Part shown: in pieces, positions 23,731-31,249 of the stretch | How the letters are laid out: every line of letters begins with the position of its first letter | How positions within the stretch are numbered: position 1 is the stretch's first letter | Assembly: GCA_001767695.1 (NCBI GenBank) | Contig: MELR01000007.1 | Coordinates: 118,885-163,110, forward strand | DNA: 44,226 nucleotides | Source of the DNA: Actinobacteria bacterium RBG_16_68_21 | Lineage (GTDB): Bacteria; Actinomycetota; Acidimicrobiia; Spongiisociales; UBA11373 | Reading direction: 5' to 3' | Made by a program: the position numbers and the translations under genes | Notes under the pieces: model-generated | What the model saw: the letters and a program-made list of their open reading frames with translations, nothing else | Told to the model about the DNA's origin: nothing | The model's database searches: none

Positions 23731-23960
23731 AAAACCCCGAGGGAGCCTTGGCCGAAGCCTCAACCCTCTCGGGGTTCACCGGTCGAAGCGTGCCTTGCGA
23801 TCCGCTCCTGTCCCCCACCTCGGACCGAAGCCCGGTGTGAAGGCTGGCCCGGCGACCGCACCGTGCCTTTCGGCCGATGCGACCCTCCCTTGCGGGAGCG
23901 AGGTCGGTAGCCGCCTCGGGCGGTTACCCGCCTTCGGCATCCCCGGATTGCTCCGGTGAT
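23731..23960 (-). ncRNA. Candidate structured RNA with own promoter and terminator
   Basis: About 230 nt, read on the minus strand. The 5' UCACCGG (23959-23953) can pair with CCGGUGA (23782-23776) as a closing stem. Inside are hairpins with stable tetraloops: GGCGG-GUAA-CCGCC; GACC..CUCCC-GCAA-GGGAG GGUC; GCAUCG GCC-GAAA-GGC A CGGUGC; and CACC GGGC-UUCG-GUCC GA GGUG. A terminator follows directly (23776-23733): AACCCCGAG pairs with CUCGGGGUU around a UUCG loop, then UUUU. Codon-like structure is absent. It matches none of the RNAs I checked by eye (RNase P, tmRNA, SRP, lysine, cobalamin, FMN, c-di-AMP and SAM motifs). It could be a free RNA or a leader of the PH gene 65 nt downstream. Confidence 0.6.
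23733..23776 (-). terminator. Rho-independent terminator of the structured RNA
   Basis: A 9-bp perfect outer stem (AACCCCGAG/CTCGGGGTT) extends inward imperfectly to GGC-TTCG-GCC and is followed by TTTT on the minus strand. This is the only classical U-tailed terminator I see in the window. Confidence 0.75.
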
Positions 23961-23966
23961 CTATCG

Positions 23967-23996
23967 AATGTACGGCATCGTTCACATCGACGTCAA
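23967..23996 (-). promoter_or_regulatory. Sigma-70-type promoter of the structured RNA
   Basis: TTGACG (23996-23991) and TACATT (23972-23967) are separated by 18 nt, placing the start near 23960, one base ahead of the closing stem. This is the best -35/-10 pair in the window. Confidence 0.65.
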
Positions 23997-24013
23997 GGAA
24001 AAGCACTGCCCAG

Positions 24014-24041
24014 TTTTCGCGAATCAACCCGACTTTTCGCG
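24014..24041 (-). promoter_or_regulatory. Two CGCGAAAA direct repeats, 20-nt period
   Basis: The plus strand has TTTTCGCG at 24014-24021 and again at 24034-24041, exactly 20 nt apart, about 55 and 75 nt upstream of the RNA start. They could be activator sites on one face of the helix, or affect dapB on the other strand. Confidence 0.45.
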
Positions 24042-24115
24042 CAGCATTTCCCCGCCGGTCGCCCCGGCACGCGCCGGCCCCGGATATGGTGGTCGTCACC
24101 GACCGAGGAGCCGGC

Positions 24116-24886
24116 ATGATCCGCATCACCATCTCCGGTACCCCGGGTCGACTGGCAACCGCGGTGGCGGCCGCGGTCGAGGCCGCCACCGACGTCGACT
24201 TCGTCGCCGGATTCAATCCTCACCGCCCCGGGGAGGCGTTCATGGGCAGGGAGACCGTGGCGGAGCACGCCGCGGTCATCGCCGACGTCGTGTTCGAGGC
24301 GACCGAGCCGTCGGTGGTTATGGACAACCTGCGCGCCTGGCACACCGCCGGAATGGGCGCGGTCGTCGGCACTTCGGGGTTCACCGGTGACCGGGTAGCC
24401 GAGGTGGCCGGGTTCTGGGGCGACGACCGCCCCGGTTGTCTCATCGTTCCCAACTTCTCGATCGGGGCGGTGTTGATGATGCGATTCGCCGAGCAGGCGG
24501 CGCCGCACTTCGCCGGTGTGGAGATCGTCGAGCGCCATCACCACGACAAGCCCGACGCCCCCTCGGGCACTGCCATCGCCACCGCCGGGAGGATCGCCGC
24601 CGCCGGGGGCCGGTCCATCGAGCAGTCGCAAGAGCTCGTCGCCGGATCGCGCGGCGGATCGGTGGACGGGGTTCGAATCCACTCCCTCCGCATGGAGGCA
24701 ACCCTGTCCGAGCAGGAGGTGGCTTTCGCCAAACCCGGCGAACGCCTGGCCATCCACCACGTCGGCGCGTCGTACGGCGCGTTCGTCGACGGTGCCCTGC
24801 TGGCGATGCGCTATGTCCCCACCGTGTCCGGCGTGGAGGTCGGACTGGACGGTGCGCTCGACTGGTGGGCGGCCGGGGAGGCCTGA
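24116..24886 (+). CDS. dapB: 4-hydroxy-tetrahydrodipicolinate reductase
   Basis: A 256-residue enzyme of the lysine and meso-diaminopimelate pathway, begun at ATG 24116 behind GAGGAG; TATGGT at 24085-24090 is a likely -10. The catalytic motif is intact: E139 then RHHHDKPDAPSGTA, with the catalytic His pair and Lys145. VVGTSGFTGD and VPNFSIGAVLMMRFAEQAA are family-typical. The N-terminal NAD(P) loop reads SGTPGRLA, departing from the usual GAxGRMG at its last Gly. Weak CCGCC/GGCGG hairpin at 24905-24920 follows the gene. Confidence 0.9.
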   Translation: MIRITISGTPGRLATAVAAAVEAATDVDFVAGFNPHRPGEAFMGRETVAEHAAVIADVVFEATEPSVVMDNLRAWHTAGMGAVVGTSGFTGDRVAEVAGFWGDDRPGCLIVPNFSIGAVLMMRFAEQAAPHFAGVEIVERHHHDKPDAPSGTAIATAGRIAAAGGRSIEQSQELVAGSRGGSVDGVRIHSLRMEATLSEQEVAFAKPGERLAIHHVGASYGAFVDGALLAMRYVPTVSGVEVGLDGALDWWAAGEA

Positions 24887-24946
24887 GCGCGGTCCCGATC
24901 GTCCCCGCCGACAAAGGCGGACGCGGCGATACCTAATCTTCAGTCG

Positions 24947-26128
24947 ATGGCCGCCCGCCTGCTCACCCGACGCTTCGTGCTGGCCTGGGCGGTGAGTTTC
25001 TTCTCGGGACTGGCGTTCTTCTTGTTCGTCCACTTCCCCGGCTATCTCTCCGACCTGGGGGCGACGAAGGTGCAGATCGGAATCGTCGTCGCCACCACCG
25101 CTCTGGCCGGGCTGGCGATCCGCCCTTCGATCGGAAGGGAGCTCGATCGCCGCGGCCGCCGGCCGATCATCCTCGTGGGAAACCTCGCTCACGTCGGAGT
25201 GCTGGCGCTCTACCTAACGATTCACAGCTTCGGCGTGTGGCTCTTCGTGGTACGAATCCTGCACGGCTTCGCCGAGGCGCTGGTGTTCTCATCGGTCTTC
25301 ACCTATGTGGCCGACATCGTCCCCGACGAGAGTCGCACCCACGGGCTCGCCCTGTTCGGCATATCCGGGATGCTTCCCATCGCCGTCGGCGGCGTGCTCG
25401 GCGACTTCGTCCTCAGTCACTGGGATTTCACCGCCCTGTTCCTCACCTCCCTGGTGCTCGGGGTGGTGGCGCTCGTGCTATCGCTGCCTTTGGTCGAATC
25501 GATCACGCCGGCCGGTAAGGGCGCCCCTGTCTCGTTCCTGAGACCCCTCATCCAGCGCGACCTCATCCCGGTGTGGTGGATGACCTTCGTGTTCTCGTTC
25601 TCGTTGACGGCGTATTTTGCCTTTCTGCGCACCTTCGTCGACGAGACCGGAATCGGGAGTGTCGGCGAATTCTTCGCGGCGTACGCCTCCGCAGCGATCT
25701 TGCTGCGCATCTTCCTCGGGTGGCTCCCGGATCGGATCGGGGCGAAACGGGTCCTCTACCCGTCGATCGCGGCGTTCGCCATCGGGTTCGTGGTGCTGGC
25801 GACCGCCCACTCGACCCCTCCGCTCGTCGTGGCCGGACTGCTGTGCGGAGGGGGACACGGCTACTGCTTCCCCATCCTCTATGCGATCAGCTTCGGGCGG
25901 GCGGAACGGCGAGATCGCGGCTCGGCGTCGGCGATATACACGGGGATCTTCGACGCCGGGACCCTGCTCGGCGGCCCGGTCCTGGGAAGCCTCATCGGGC
26001 CCCTCGGGTACACCGGCATGTTCCTCGTCGCCGCGCTGTGGGTCGTCACCGGTGCCGTGACCTACGCGATCTGGGACGGCGATCTCGGGCATGTCTCCAG
26101 GCGAACTACACCGGTGTCACTCGAGTGA
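24947..26128 (+). CDS. Major facilitator superfamily transporter
   Basis: A 393-residue membrane protein with about 12 transmembrane segments in two halves, split near residue 195. The signature loop between TM2 and TM3 is RPSIGRELDRRGRRPIIL (about 64-81), and its counterpart in the second half is GWLPDRIGAKRVLY. It resembles drug or metabolite efflux MFS proteins, but no substrate is evident. TAATCT at 24934-24939 is 7 nt before the ATG, so the mRNA is probably leaderless. The stop TGA lies inside the palindrome that precedes the next gene. Confidence 0.88.
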   Translation: MAARLLTRRFVLAWAVSFFSGLAFFLFVHFPGYLSDLGATKVQIGIVVATTALAGLAIRPSIGRELDRRGRRPIILVGNLAHVGVLALYLTIHSFGVWLFVVRILHGFAEALVFSSVFTYVADIVPDESRTHGLALFGISGMLPIAVGGVLGDFVLSHWDFTALFLTSLVLGVVALVLSLPLVESITPAGKGAPVSFLRPLIQRDLIPVWWMTFVFSFSLTAYFAFLRTFVDETGIGSVGEFFAAYASAAILLRIFLGWLPDRIGAKRVLYPSIAAFAIGFVVLATAHSTPPLVVAGLLCGGGHGYCFPILYAISFGRAERRDRGSASAIYTGIFDAGTLLGGPVLGSLIGPLGYTGMFLVAALWVVTGAVTYAIWDGDLGHVSRRTTPVSLE

Positions 26129-26129
26129 C
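26116..26129. promoter_or_regulatory. 14-bp perfect palindrome upstream of the RecB-like gene
   Basis: GTCACTCGAGTGAC is a perfect inverted repeat that ends one base before the TATAGT -10 box (26131-26136) of the following gene. It thus covers the spacer of a leaderless promoter, a classic repressor position, and includes the MFS stop codon. Confidence 0.5.
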
Positions 26130-26130
26130 G

Positions 26131-26136
26131 TATAGT
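26131..26136 (+). promoter_or_regulatory. Leaderless -10 box (TATAGT) for the RecB-like nuclease
   Basis: TATAGT ends 8 nt before the ATG at 26145, so transcription should begin at or next to the start codon. There is no ribosome binding site in between. Confidence 0.6.
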
Positions 26137-26144
26137 CCCGGGAC

Positions 26145-26936
26145 ATGGGACTGGAGACGTTGTCGCCGAGCCGGGCGAGTGATTTCAAGCACTGCCCGCA
26201 GCTCTTCAAGTTCCGGGCGATAGACCGCCTGCCCGAGCCGGCCACCGTCTACCAGGCCCGGGGGACCACCGCTCACCTGGCGCTGCAGCGGCTCTTCGAC
26301 CTCCCCGCCGAACAGCGCACACCGGACACGCTGTACGACCTGTTCCGGCAGGCCTGGGCGGAGATCCGGGGGATCGAATTCGAGGGGCTGTTCTCCTCGG
26401 TCGAGGACGAGCGGGCCTGGGGGCTGGAGAGCCTCGAGCTGCTCGCCAACTACTTCTCGATCGAGGACCCGACGTCGTTCGACCCCCTCGATCGCGAACT
26501 CGACATGCTCGAAGACCTCGACGGCATCATCATTCGCGGCATCCTCGATCGGATGGAGGAGGCACCCGATGGGTCCCTGGTCATCACCGACTACAAGACC
26601 GGCAAGGCGCCCCCCGAGCGTTATGCCCTTCCGGCATTCTTCGCGCTGAAGATCTATGCGCTGTTGATCCGCCGCCGCACCGGGAGGACCCCCGCCGAAA
26701 TCAAGCTGATGTATCTGAACGGCCCGACCGTGTACCGGATCGCGGTCAATGACGCCCAGCTCGACGCCATGGACCGCCAACTGCGCGCCCTGTGGGATGC
26801 GATCGACCGGGCCATCGGCGAGGACCGGTTCCCGCCACGGGTGAGCCGGTTGTGCGACTGGTGCTCCTTCCAGGAGATCTGCCCGGCGTTCACCGATGCC
26901 GGGGCCGCACTGGCCACCCTGACCGCGGCCGGCTGA
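26145..26936 (+). CDS. Stand-alone RecB-type nuclease with iron-sulphur cysteines
   Basis: A 263-residue PD-(D/E)XK nuclease of the RecB/Cas4 group. The active site is complete: His44 (TTAHLALQ), Asp135 (GILDRM), Asp149 and Lys151 (ITDYKTGK), and the QxxxY-type helix FFALKIYALLI. Four cysteines, Cys17 (FKHCPQLF) and Cys237/Cys240/Cys246 (CDWCSFQEIC), match the 4Fe-4S staple of AddB and Cas4 nucleases. No helicase is attached. Similar lone proteins occur in mycobacteria, with unknown physiology. It ends exactly where the convergent gdh gene ends. adnA/adnB-like genes lie 1.4 kb downstream. Confidence 0.88.
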   Translation: MGLETLSPSRASDFKHCPQLFKFRAIDRLPEPATVYQARGTTAHLALQRLFDLPAEQRTPDTLYDLFRQAWAEIRGIEFEGLFSSVEDERAWGLESLELLANYFSIEDPTSFDPLDRELDMLEDLDGIIIRGILDRMEEAPDGSLVITDYKTGKAPPERYALPAFFALKIYALLIRRRTGRTPAEIKLMYLNGPTVYRIAVNDAQLDAMDRQLRALWDAIDRAIGEDRFPPRVSRLCDWCSFQEICPAFTDAGAALATLTAAG

Positions 26937-28223
26937 CTACGGGAAGATCCCCCGAGCGAGCTTGGCGTCGGCCACCCTGCGAATCCCCTTGATCAGCGCT
27001 GCGGTGCGCAGATCGGTCTTGTGAACGACGGCGATGCTCATCACCTCGTCGAAGGCACGGCTCATGATCTCCCGGAGCCGACCGACGATCTCGGTCTCCG
27101 ACCAGAAGTAGTTCTGCAGGTCCTGCACCCATTCGAAGTACGAGACGGTCACCCCGCCGGCATTGCCGAGCACGTCGGGGACGACGACCACCCCGCGATC
27201 GTTGAGGATCCGGTCGGCGGCGAGAGTGGTGGGACCGTTGGCCCCCTCCATGATCAGCCGGGCGTTGATGTCCCCGGCGTTGGCGTCGGTGATCACCCCC
27301 CCGATGGCGCACGGCATCAGCACCTCGGCGTCGGTGAGGAACACCTCTTCGTTGCTGATGCGGTCCCCGCCCCCGGTGTAGCCCTCGAGCGATCGATTGC
27401 GGTCCACCCACGCCATCGCATCGGCGACATCGATTCCCTTGCCGTTGAAGACGCCCCCCGAGACGTCCGAGATGGCTACCACCTTGGCGCCACCCTGCTG
27501 GGCGGCCAGCGCCGCATAACGTCCCACGTTTCCGAAACCGTGAATCGCCACCGTGATCCCATCGGTGGCGAGTCCCGCTTGTAGGGCGGCCACCGGGAGC
27601 AGGCTCACCAGACCCCGGCCGGTGGCCTCTCTCCTCGCCACCGAGCCTCCCAGCGCCGGTGGCTTCCCGGTGACCACGGCGGGCACGGAGTAGCCGACCT
27701 GCTGGCTGTAGGTGTCCATGATCCACCCCATCACCTGCTCATCGGTGCCCATGTCCGGGGCGGGGATGTCCTTGTTGGGTCCGATGAAATTGATGATCTC
27801 GGTGGTGTAGCGCCGGGTCACCCGCTGCAACTCGGATCGACTCAGCGCCGTCGGATCGACCCGCACCCCTCCCTTGGCGCCTCCGAACGGAAGCCCGACG
27901 ATGGCGCATTTCCAGGTCATCAGCATGGCGAGCGCCGCCACCTCGCCGAGGTTGACGTCGGGCGCATAGCGAATCCCGCCCTTGGTCGGTCCCATCGACA
28001 GCAGGTGCTGCACTCGGTATCCGAACAGACTCCCCACCTCGTCGTAGTCGTCGTGGCGATATGGGAAGGTCACCATGATCGATCGCTGCGGCACCCGGAG
28101 GCGCTCTGCCACGTTCTCATCGAGACCGATGAGGTCGGCGACACGATCGAACTGGCCGACGGCCTCCTGATAGAGCGGAGATTCCCACTCGCGCAGGCCC
28201 CCTCGCAGAATGGAATGGCTCAT
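26937..28223 (-). CDS. gdhA: Glutamate dehydrogenase
   Basis: A 428-residue hexameric-type amino acid dehydrogenase converting glutamate to 2-oxoglutarate and ammonia, or the reverse. Conserved motifs: GPTKGGIRYAP, LPFGGAKGGVRVDP with the catalytic Lys, GPNKDIPAPDMGTDEQVMGW, the Rossmann loop AIHGFGNVGRYAA and EGANGPTT. Length and motif pattern fit the NAD-type archaeal/bacillus group of about 420 residues. A minus-strand TAGATT at 28267-28262 is the likely -10, and GGAGAGG lies 10 nt before the ATG. It is divergent from adnA. Coenzyme specificity is not certain. Confidence 0.93.
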   Translation of the reverse strand: MSHSILRGGLREWESPLYQEAVGQFDRVADLIGLDENVAERLRVPQRSIMVTFPYRHDDYDEVGSLFGYRVQHLLSMGPTKGGIRYAPDVNLGEVAALAMLMTWKCAIVGLPFGGAKGGVRVDPTALSRSELQRVTRRYTTEIINFIGPNKDIPAPDMGTDEQVMGWIMDTYSQQVGYSVPAVVTGKPPALGGSVARREATGRGLVSLLPVAALQAGLATDGITVAIHGFGNVGRYAALAAQQGGAKVVAISDVSGGVFNGKGIDVADAMAWVDRNRSLEGYTGGGDRISNEEVFLTDAEVLMPCAIGGVITDANAGDINARLIMEGANGPTTLAADRILNDRGVVVVPDVLGNAGGVTVSYFEWVQDLQNYFWSETEIVGRLREIMSRAFDEVMSIAVVHKTDLRTAALIKGIRRVADAKLARGIFP

Positions 28224-28321
28224 CGGCGATCGCCCTCTCCGGTCGAAAGACGGGTGCTTTCAATCTACCAAGGTGATCGAGACGCTCAGAACGCGTCGCA
28301 TCCGCCGGGTACCTTGGCACC

Positions 28322-31249
28322 GTGAGCGACCTCCTCCTCGACCCCGCCGACTGGGACCCCGTCGTCGCCGACGCCTCCGGGCCGCAGCTGGTCGTGGCCG
28401 GGCCCGGGGCCGGCAAGACCGAGTTCCTGGTGCGCCGGGCACGCGCCCTCATCGCTGGCGGCGTTCCCCCCGAGTCGATCCTGCTCCTGTCCTTTTCTCG
28501 CCGCGGCGCCGCCGACCTCCGGGCACGGGTCGCCGACGGGCTGCGCCGCTCGTTCACCGTCATCCCGGCGCTCACCTTCCACTCCCTGGCGATCCGGGTG
28601 GTCGAAGCGCACGGCGCCGCCGGCGATTGGCCGACGATGCCCACGCTGCTGACCGGCCCGGAGCACGTCGCATTGGTCGCCGAGTTGCTCGCCGCCGAGG
28701 ATCCCGGCGACTGGCCGCTGCCCTTCCGACCGCTGCTGCAGCACCGCTCATTCGCCGACGAGGTCGCCGACTTCGGCCTTAGAGCGGCGGAACGGCTCAT
28801 CGGCCCCGACGAAATCCGCAGATTCGGCCGGGCCGACTGGAGGGCGCTGCCCGGGTTCTTCGAGCGATACCGGGCGGCGCTCGTCGCCCGGGGGCGCATC
28901 GACTACGGATCGCTGCAGGTGGAGGCGCTCACCCTGCTCGGGGTGCCTTCGATCGCCGCCGAAGTGGCCGGGGCCTTCGGGTACGTGCTCGTCGACGAGT
29001 ACCAGGACACGACGGTCGCCCAGGCGCAGATCGTCGAACGCCTCGCCGCCGGTCACCGCAACCTGACCGCAGCCGGCGATCCGTACCAGTCCGTGTACTC
29101 GTTCCGCGGCGCCGAGGTGGCGAACATCTCCGAGTTTCCCGACCGGTTCCGCGATGCCGACGGCAACCCGGCGCGCCGCATCGTGCTGACCACCTCCTTC
29201 CGAGTTCCGGCGAGGATCCTCGACGCCGCGGTGCGACTCACGGCAGGAGGGGGGCTTCCCGGTTCGGCCGGACCGGTGGGCCCCGCCCCCGGCGATGGGT
29301 CGGTGGAGACCTACGGGTTCGATCAGCAGTCGGCGGAAGCCGAGTGGATCGCCGAGGAGCTGCAGCGGGTGCATCTTCGCGACCACATCCCCTATCGGCG
29401 GATGGGGGTGCTGGTCAGGACCAAGCGGAGGTTCCTGCGCGAGCTGTCGCGATCTCTCGACCGGAGACGGATCCCCCATCAGCGCCCGGACTCCCGCCTC
29501 GCCGACCACCGGGCGGTGCGCCCGGTTCTCGATCTGGCGGAGGCGGCCGCCGGTGGCACGGGCCGTGACGACGCCCTGCGCAGGGTCCTGACCGGACCGC
29601 TGGTGCAACTGACCCTGTCGGCCGTCCGGGAGATCGAACGCCGCGCCGTCGTCAACGGGTGGTTGGGGGCTCTCGAGGCCGCCGGTGAGACGGTCCGGCC
29701 GATTCGCCGGCTCTTCGCCGAGCCGTCATGGGCGACCGAAGTCGCCGCCGCCGATGGGTTCTGGACGCTGTGGACCACCCTCCCCCGGCTCCCCGAAATG
29801 GCACTCACCGACCCCGACGATCGACTGGCGCTCTCGTCCTTCTCCCAGGCGCTCGATCGGCTCAGGGAACGGGATCCCGGGGCCGGACTGGCCGAGTACG
29901 CCGCGATGGTGCGCGCCGAGGATTTCGAGGCACAGCCCCTCATTGCCTACCGGCGCGAGGACGTCGACCGGGTGACCCTGACCACGCTGCACCAGGCGAA
30001 GGGCATGGAGTTCGATGTGGTCTTCATCGCCGACGCGCGCGAGGGCGTCCTCCCCGACCTGCGCGCTCGGGATTCCCTCCTCGGTACCCGCCATCTGTCG
30101 CCGACTCACGGTGGAGACGACCGGTCCTACCTGCGGTTCCGGCTTCAGGAGGAACGCCGCCTCGCCTACACCGCGATGTGCCGGGCCCGGGTGCGGGTGA
30201 TCTGGACGGCCACCGTCACCTCGCCCGACGAGGGTGGCGGACCGCCGAGTCGATTCCTCTCCCTCGTGTCCGGCGTCCCCATCGCCGACGCCATCCACGC
30301 CCCCCCGGCCGACGGCGAGCCGACCACCCCCCTCGAGGCGGAGGCCTGGCTCCGCCGCAAGGTGAGCAACGCCACGTTGCCGGCGGCGGAGCGGCTGGCG
30401 GCCCTGGGGGTGCTCGCCGCCGACGACTCGTGGCGTCCCCGGCCGATGACCGACTTCGCCGGTGTGCTCCCCCGAGGTTCCGACCGGGGCCTGGTCGGGG
30501 CCGATCCGAGGCTCTCCCCGAGCCAGGCCGAGGCGTTCGCGCAATGCCCCCGGCAGTACGCCTTCGAACGGCGGCTGCGTATCTCTGCCGGTGGTTCGGC
30601 GTGGGCCGATCTCGGCGGCCTCGTGCACACCGTGCTCGAGATCGCGGAACGCGAGGCGGTCGCCGCGGGCGGGGACCACGCCGACGTCGCCCGGGTGCTC
30701 GCCGTCCTCGACGACGAATTCGATCCTTCCCAGTTCGGCGGCTCACCGTGGGCGGACTCCTGGCTGGCCAGGGCACGACGAATCATCAGCCATCTCTACG
30801 AGTACTGGCCGGGCAAGGGTCCCGCCATCGGCTTCGAGGACACGGTCGCGCTCGACCTCGACGGGTTGCGCTGGGAGGGCCGGGTCGACCGCGCCGAGCA
30901 GCGGGCCGACGGCATCCACATCGTCGACTACAAGACCGGCACCTCGCTCCCCACCGTCGATGAGGCCGAGACGTCGATCCAACTGGGTTTCTACGTGCTC
31001 GCCACCGCTGAGACCGCCCGCGGTGCCGAGATGTGGTTCCCGGGCAGCGAGCCGGGAAGACGCAAGAGCGTCGCCATCCGACGCTTCTCGATGGACCGGC
31101 TCGGGGAAGTCACCGAGGCGATGCGGCGCGTCCAATCGGGCGTGCTCGCCGAACGGTGGGATGCAACGCCGGGCGACCACTGCGAGCGGTGCTCGGTGAG
31201 AATCCTCTGCCCGCTGTGGCCCGAGGGTCGGGAGGCCTTCGCTTCATGA
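28322..31249 (+). CDS. AdnA-like helicase-nuclease subunit
   Basis: A 975-residue fusion of an N-terminal UvrD-like motor and a C-terminal RecB-type nuclease, begun at the GTG 28322. Motor motifs: Walker A GPGAGKT at 27-33, SFSRRGAADLRARV, LVDEYQDTT, GDPYQSVYSFRG, LHQAKGMEFDVVFI and YTAMCRARVRV. Nuclease: GLVHTVLE, GRVDRAEQ...IVDYKTG, with the first Cys in FAQCPRQY and the last three at 954, 957 and 963 (CERCSVRILC), so a 4Fe-4S site is likely. Mycobacterial AdnAB, a two-subunit machine resecting double-strand breaks, has this build and gene order. The 975-residue length is a little short of AdnA. TACCTT at 28310-28315 is 6 nt before the GTG, a leaderless pattern. Confidence 0.82.
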   Translation: MSDLLLDPADWDPVVADASGPQLVVAGPGAGKTEFLVRRARALIAGGVPPESILLLSFSRRGAADLRARVADGLRRSFTVIPALTFHSLAIRVVEAHGAAGDWPTMPTLLTGPEHVALVAELLAAEDPGDWPLPFRPLLQHRSFADEVADFGLRAAERLIGPDEIRRFGRADWRALPGFFERYRAALVARGRIDYGSLQVEALTLLGVPSIAAEVAGAFGYVLVDEYQDTTVAQAQIVERLAAGHRNLTAAGDPYQSVYSFRGAEVANISEFPDRFRDADGNPARRIVLTTSFRVPARILDAAVRLTAGGGLPGSAGPVGPAPGDGSVETYGFDQQSAEAEWIAEELQRVHLRDHIPYRRMGVLVRTKRRFLRELSRSLDRRRIPHQRPDSRLADHRAVRPVLDLAEAAAGGTGRDDALRRVLTGPLVQLTLSAVREIERRAVVNGWLGALEAAGETVRPIRRLFAEPSWATEVAAADGFWTLWTTLPRLPEMALTDPDDRLALSSFSQALDRLRERDPGAGLAEYAAMVRAEDFEAQPLIAYRREDVDRVTLTTLHQAKGMEFDVVFIADAREGVLPDLRARDSLLGTRHLSPTHGGDDRSYLRFRLQEERRLAYTAMCRARVRVIWTATVTSPDEGGGPPSRFLSLVSGVPIADAIHAPPADGEPTTPLEAEAWLRRKVSNATLPAAERLAALGVLAADDSWRPRPMTDFAGVLPRGSDRGLVGADPRLSPSQAEAFAQCPRQYAFERRLRISAGGSAWADLGGLVHTVLEIAEREAVAAGGDHADVARVLAVLDDEFDPSQFGGSPWADSWLARARRIISHLYEYWPGKGPAIGFEDTVALDLDGLRWEGRVDRAEQRADGIHIVDYKTGTSLPTVDEAETSIQLGFYVLATAETARGAEMWFPGSEPGRRKSVAIRRFSMDRLGEVTEAMRRVQSGVLAERWDATPGDHCERCSVRILCPLWPEGREAFAS

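Larger units (their letters stand above)
23667..24115. other. 449-nt intergenic region holding an RNA gene and two promoter regions
   Basis: No protein gene fits here. From left to right: a PH-gene promoter (TACGAT), the minus-strand structured RNA and its terminator (23731-23960), its promoter (23967-23996), two CGCGAAAA repeats (24014-24041), and the dapB leader with TATGGT at 24085-24090. The stretch 23960-24060 is clearly lower in G+C than the rest. Confidence 0.7.

Noticed and set aside
23731-23960. Assignment of the RNA to RNase P, tmRNA, SRP RNA or a cobalamin, lysine, FMN or c-di-AMP riboswitch
   Set aside because: The core consensus strings I know for these families (for example GAGGAAAGUCC of RNase P or GGUUCGA of tmRNA) are absent on both strands.
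23776-24216. 146-codon minus-strand frame through the intergenic region
   Set aside because: It runs through the RNA hairpins and the dapB start, with no protein-like pattern.
31033-31245. Upstream extension of the adnB-like frame
   Set aside because: It lies inside the adnA-like gene; the ATGA overlap at 31246 gives the family N-terminus.
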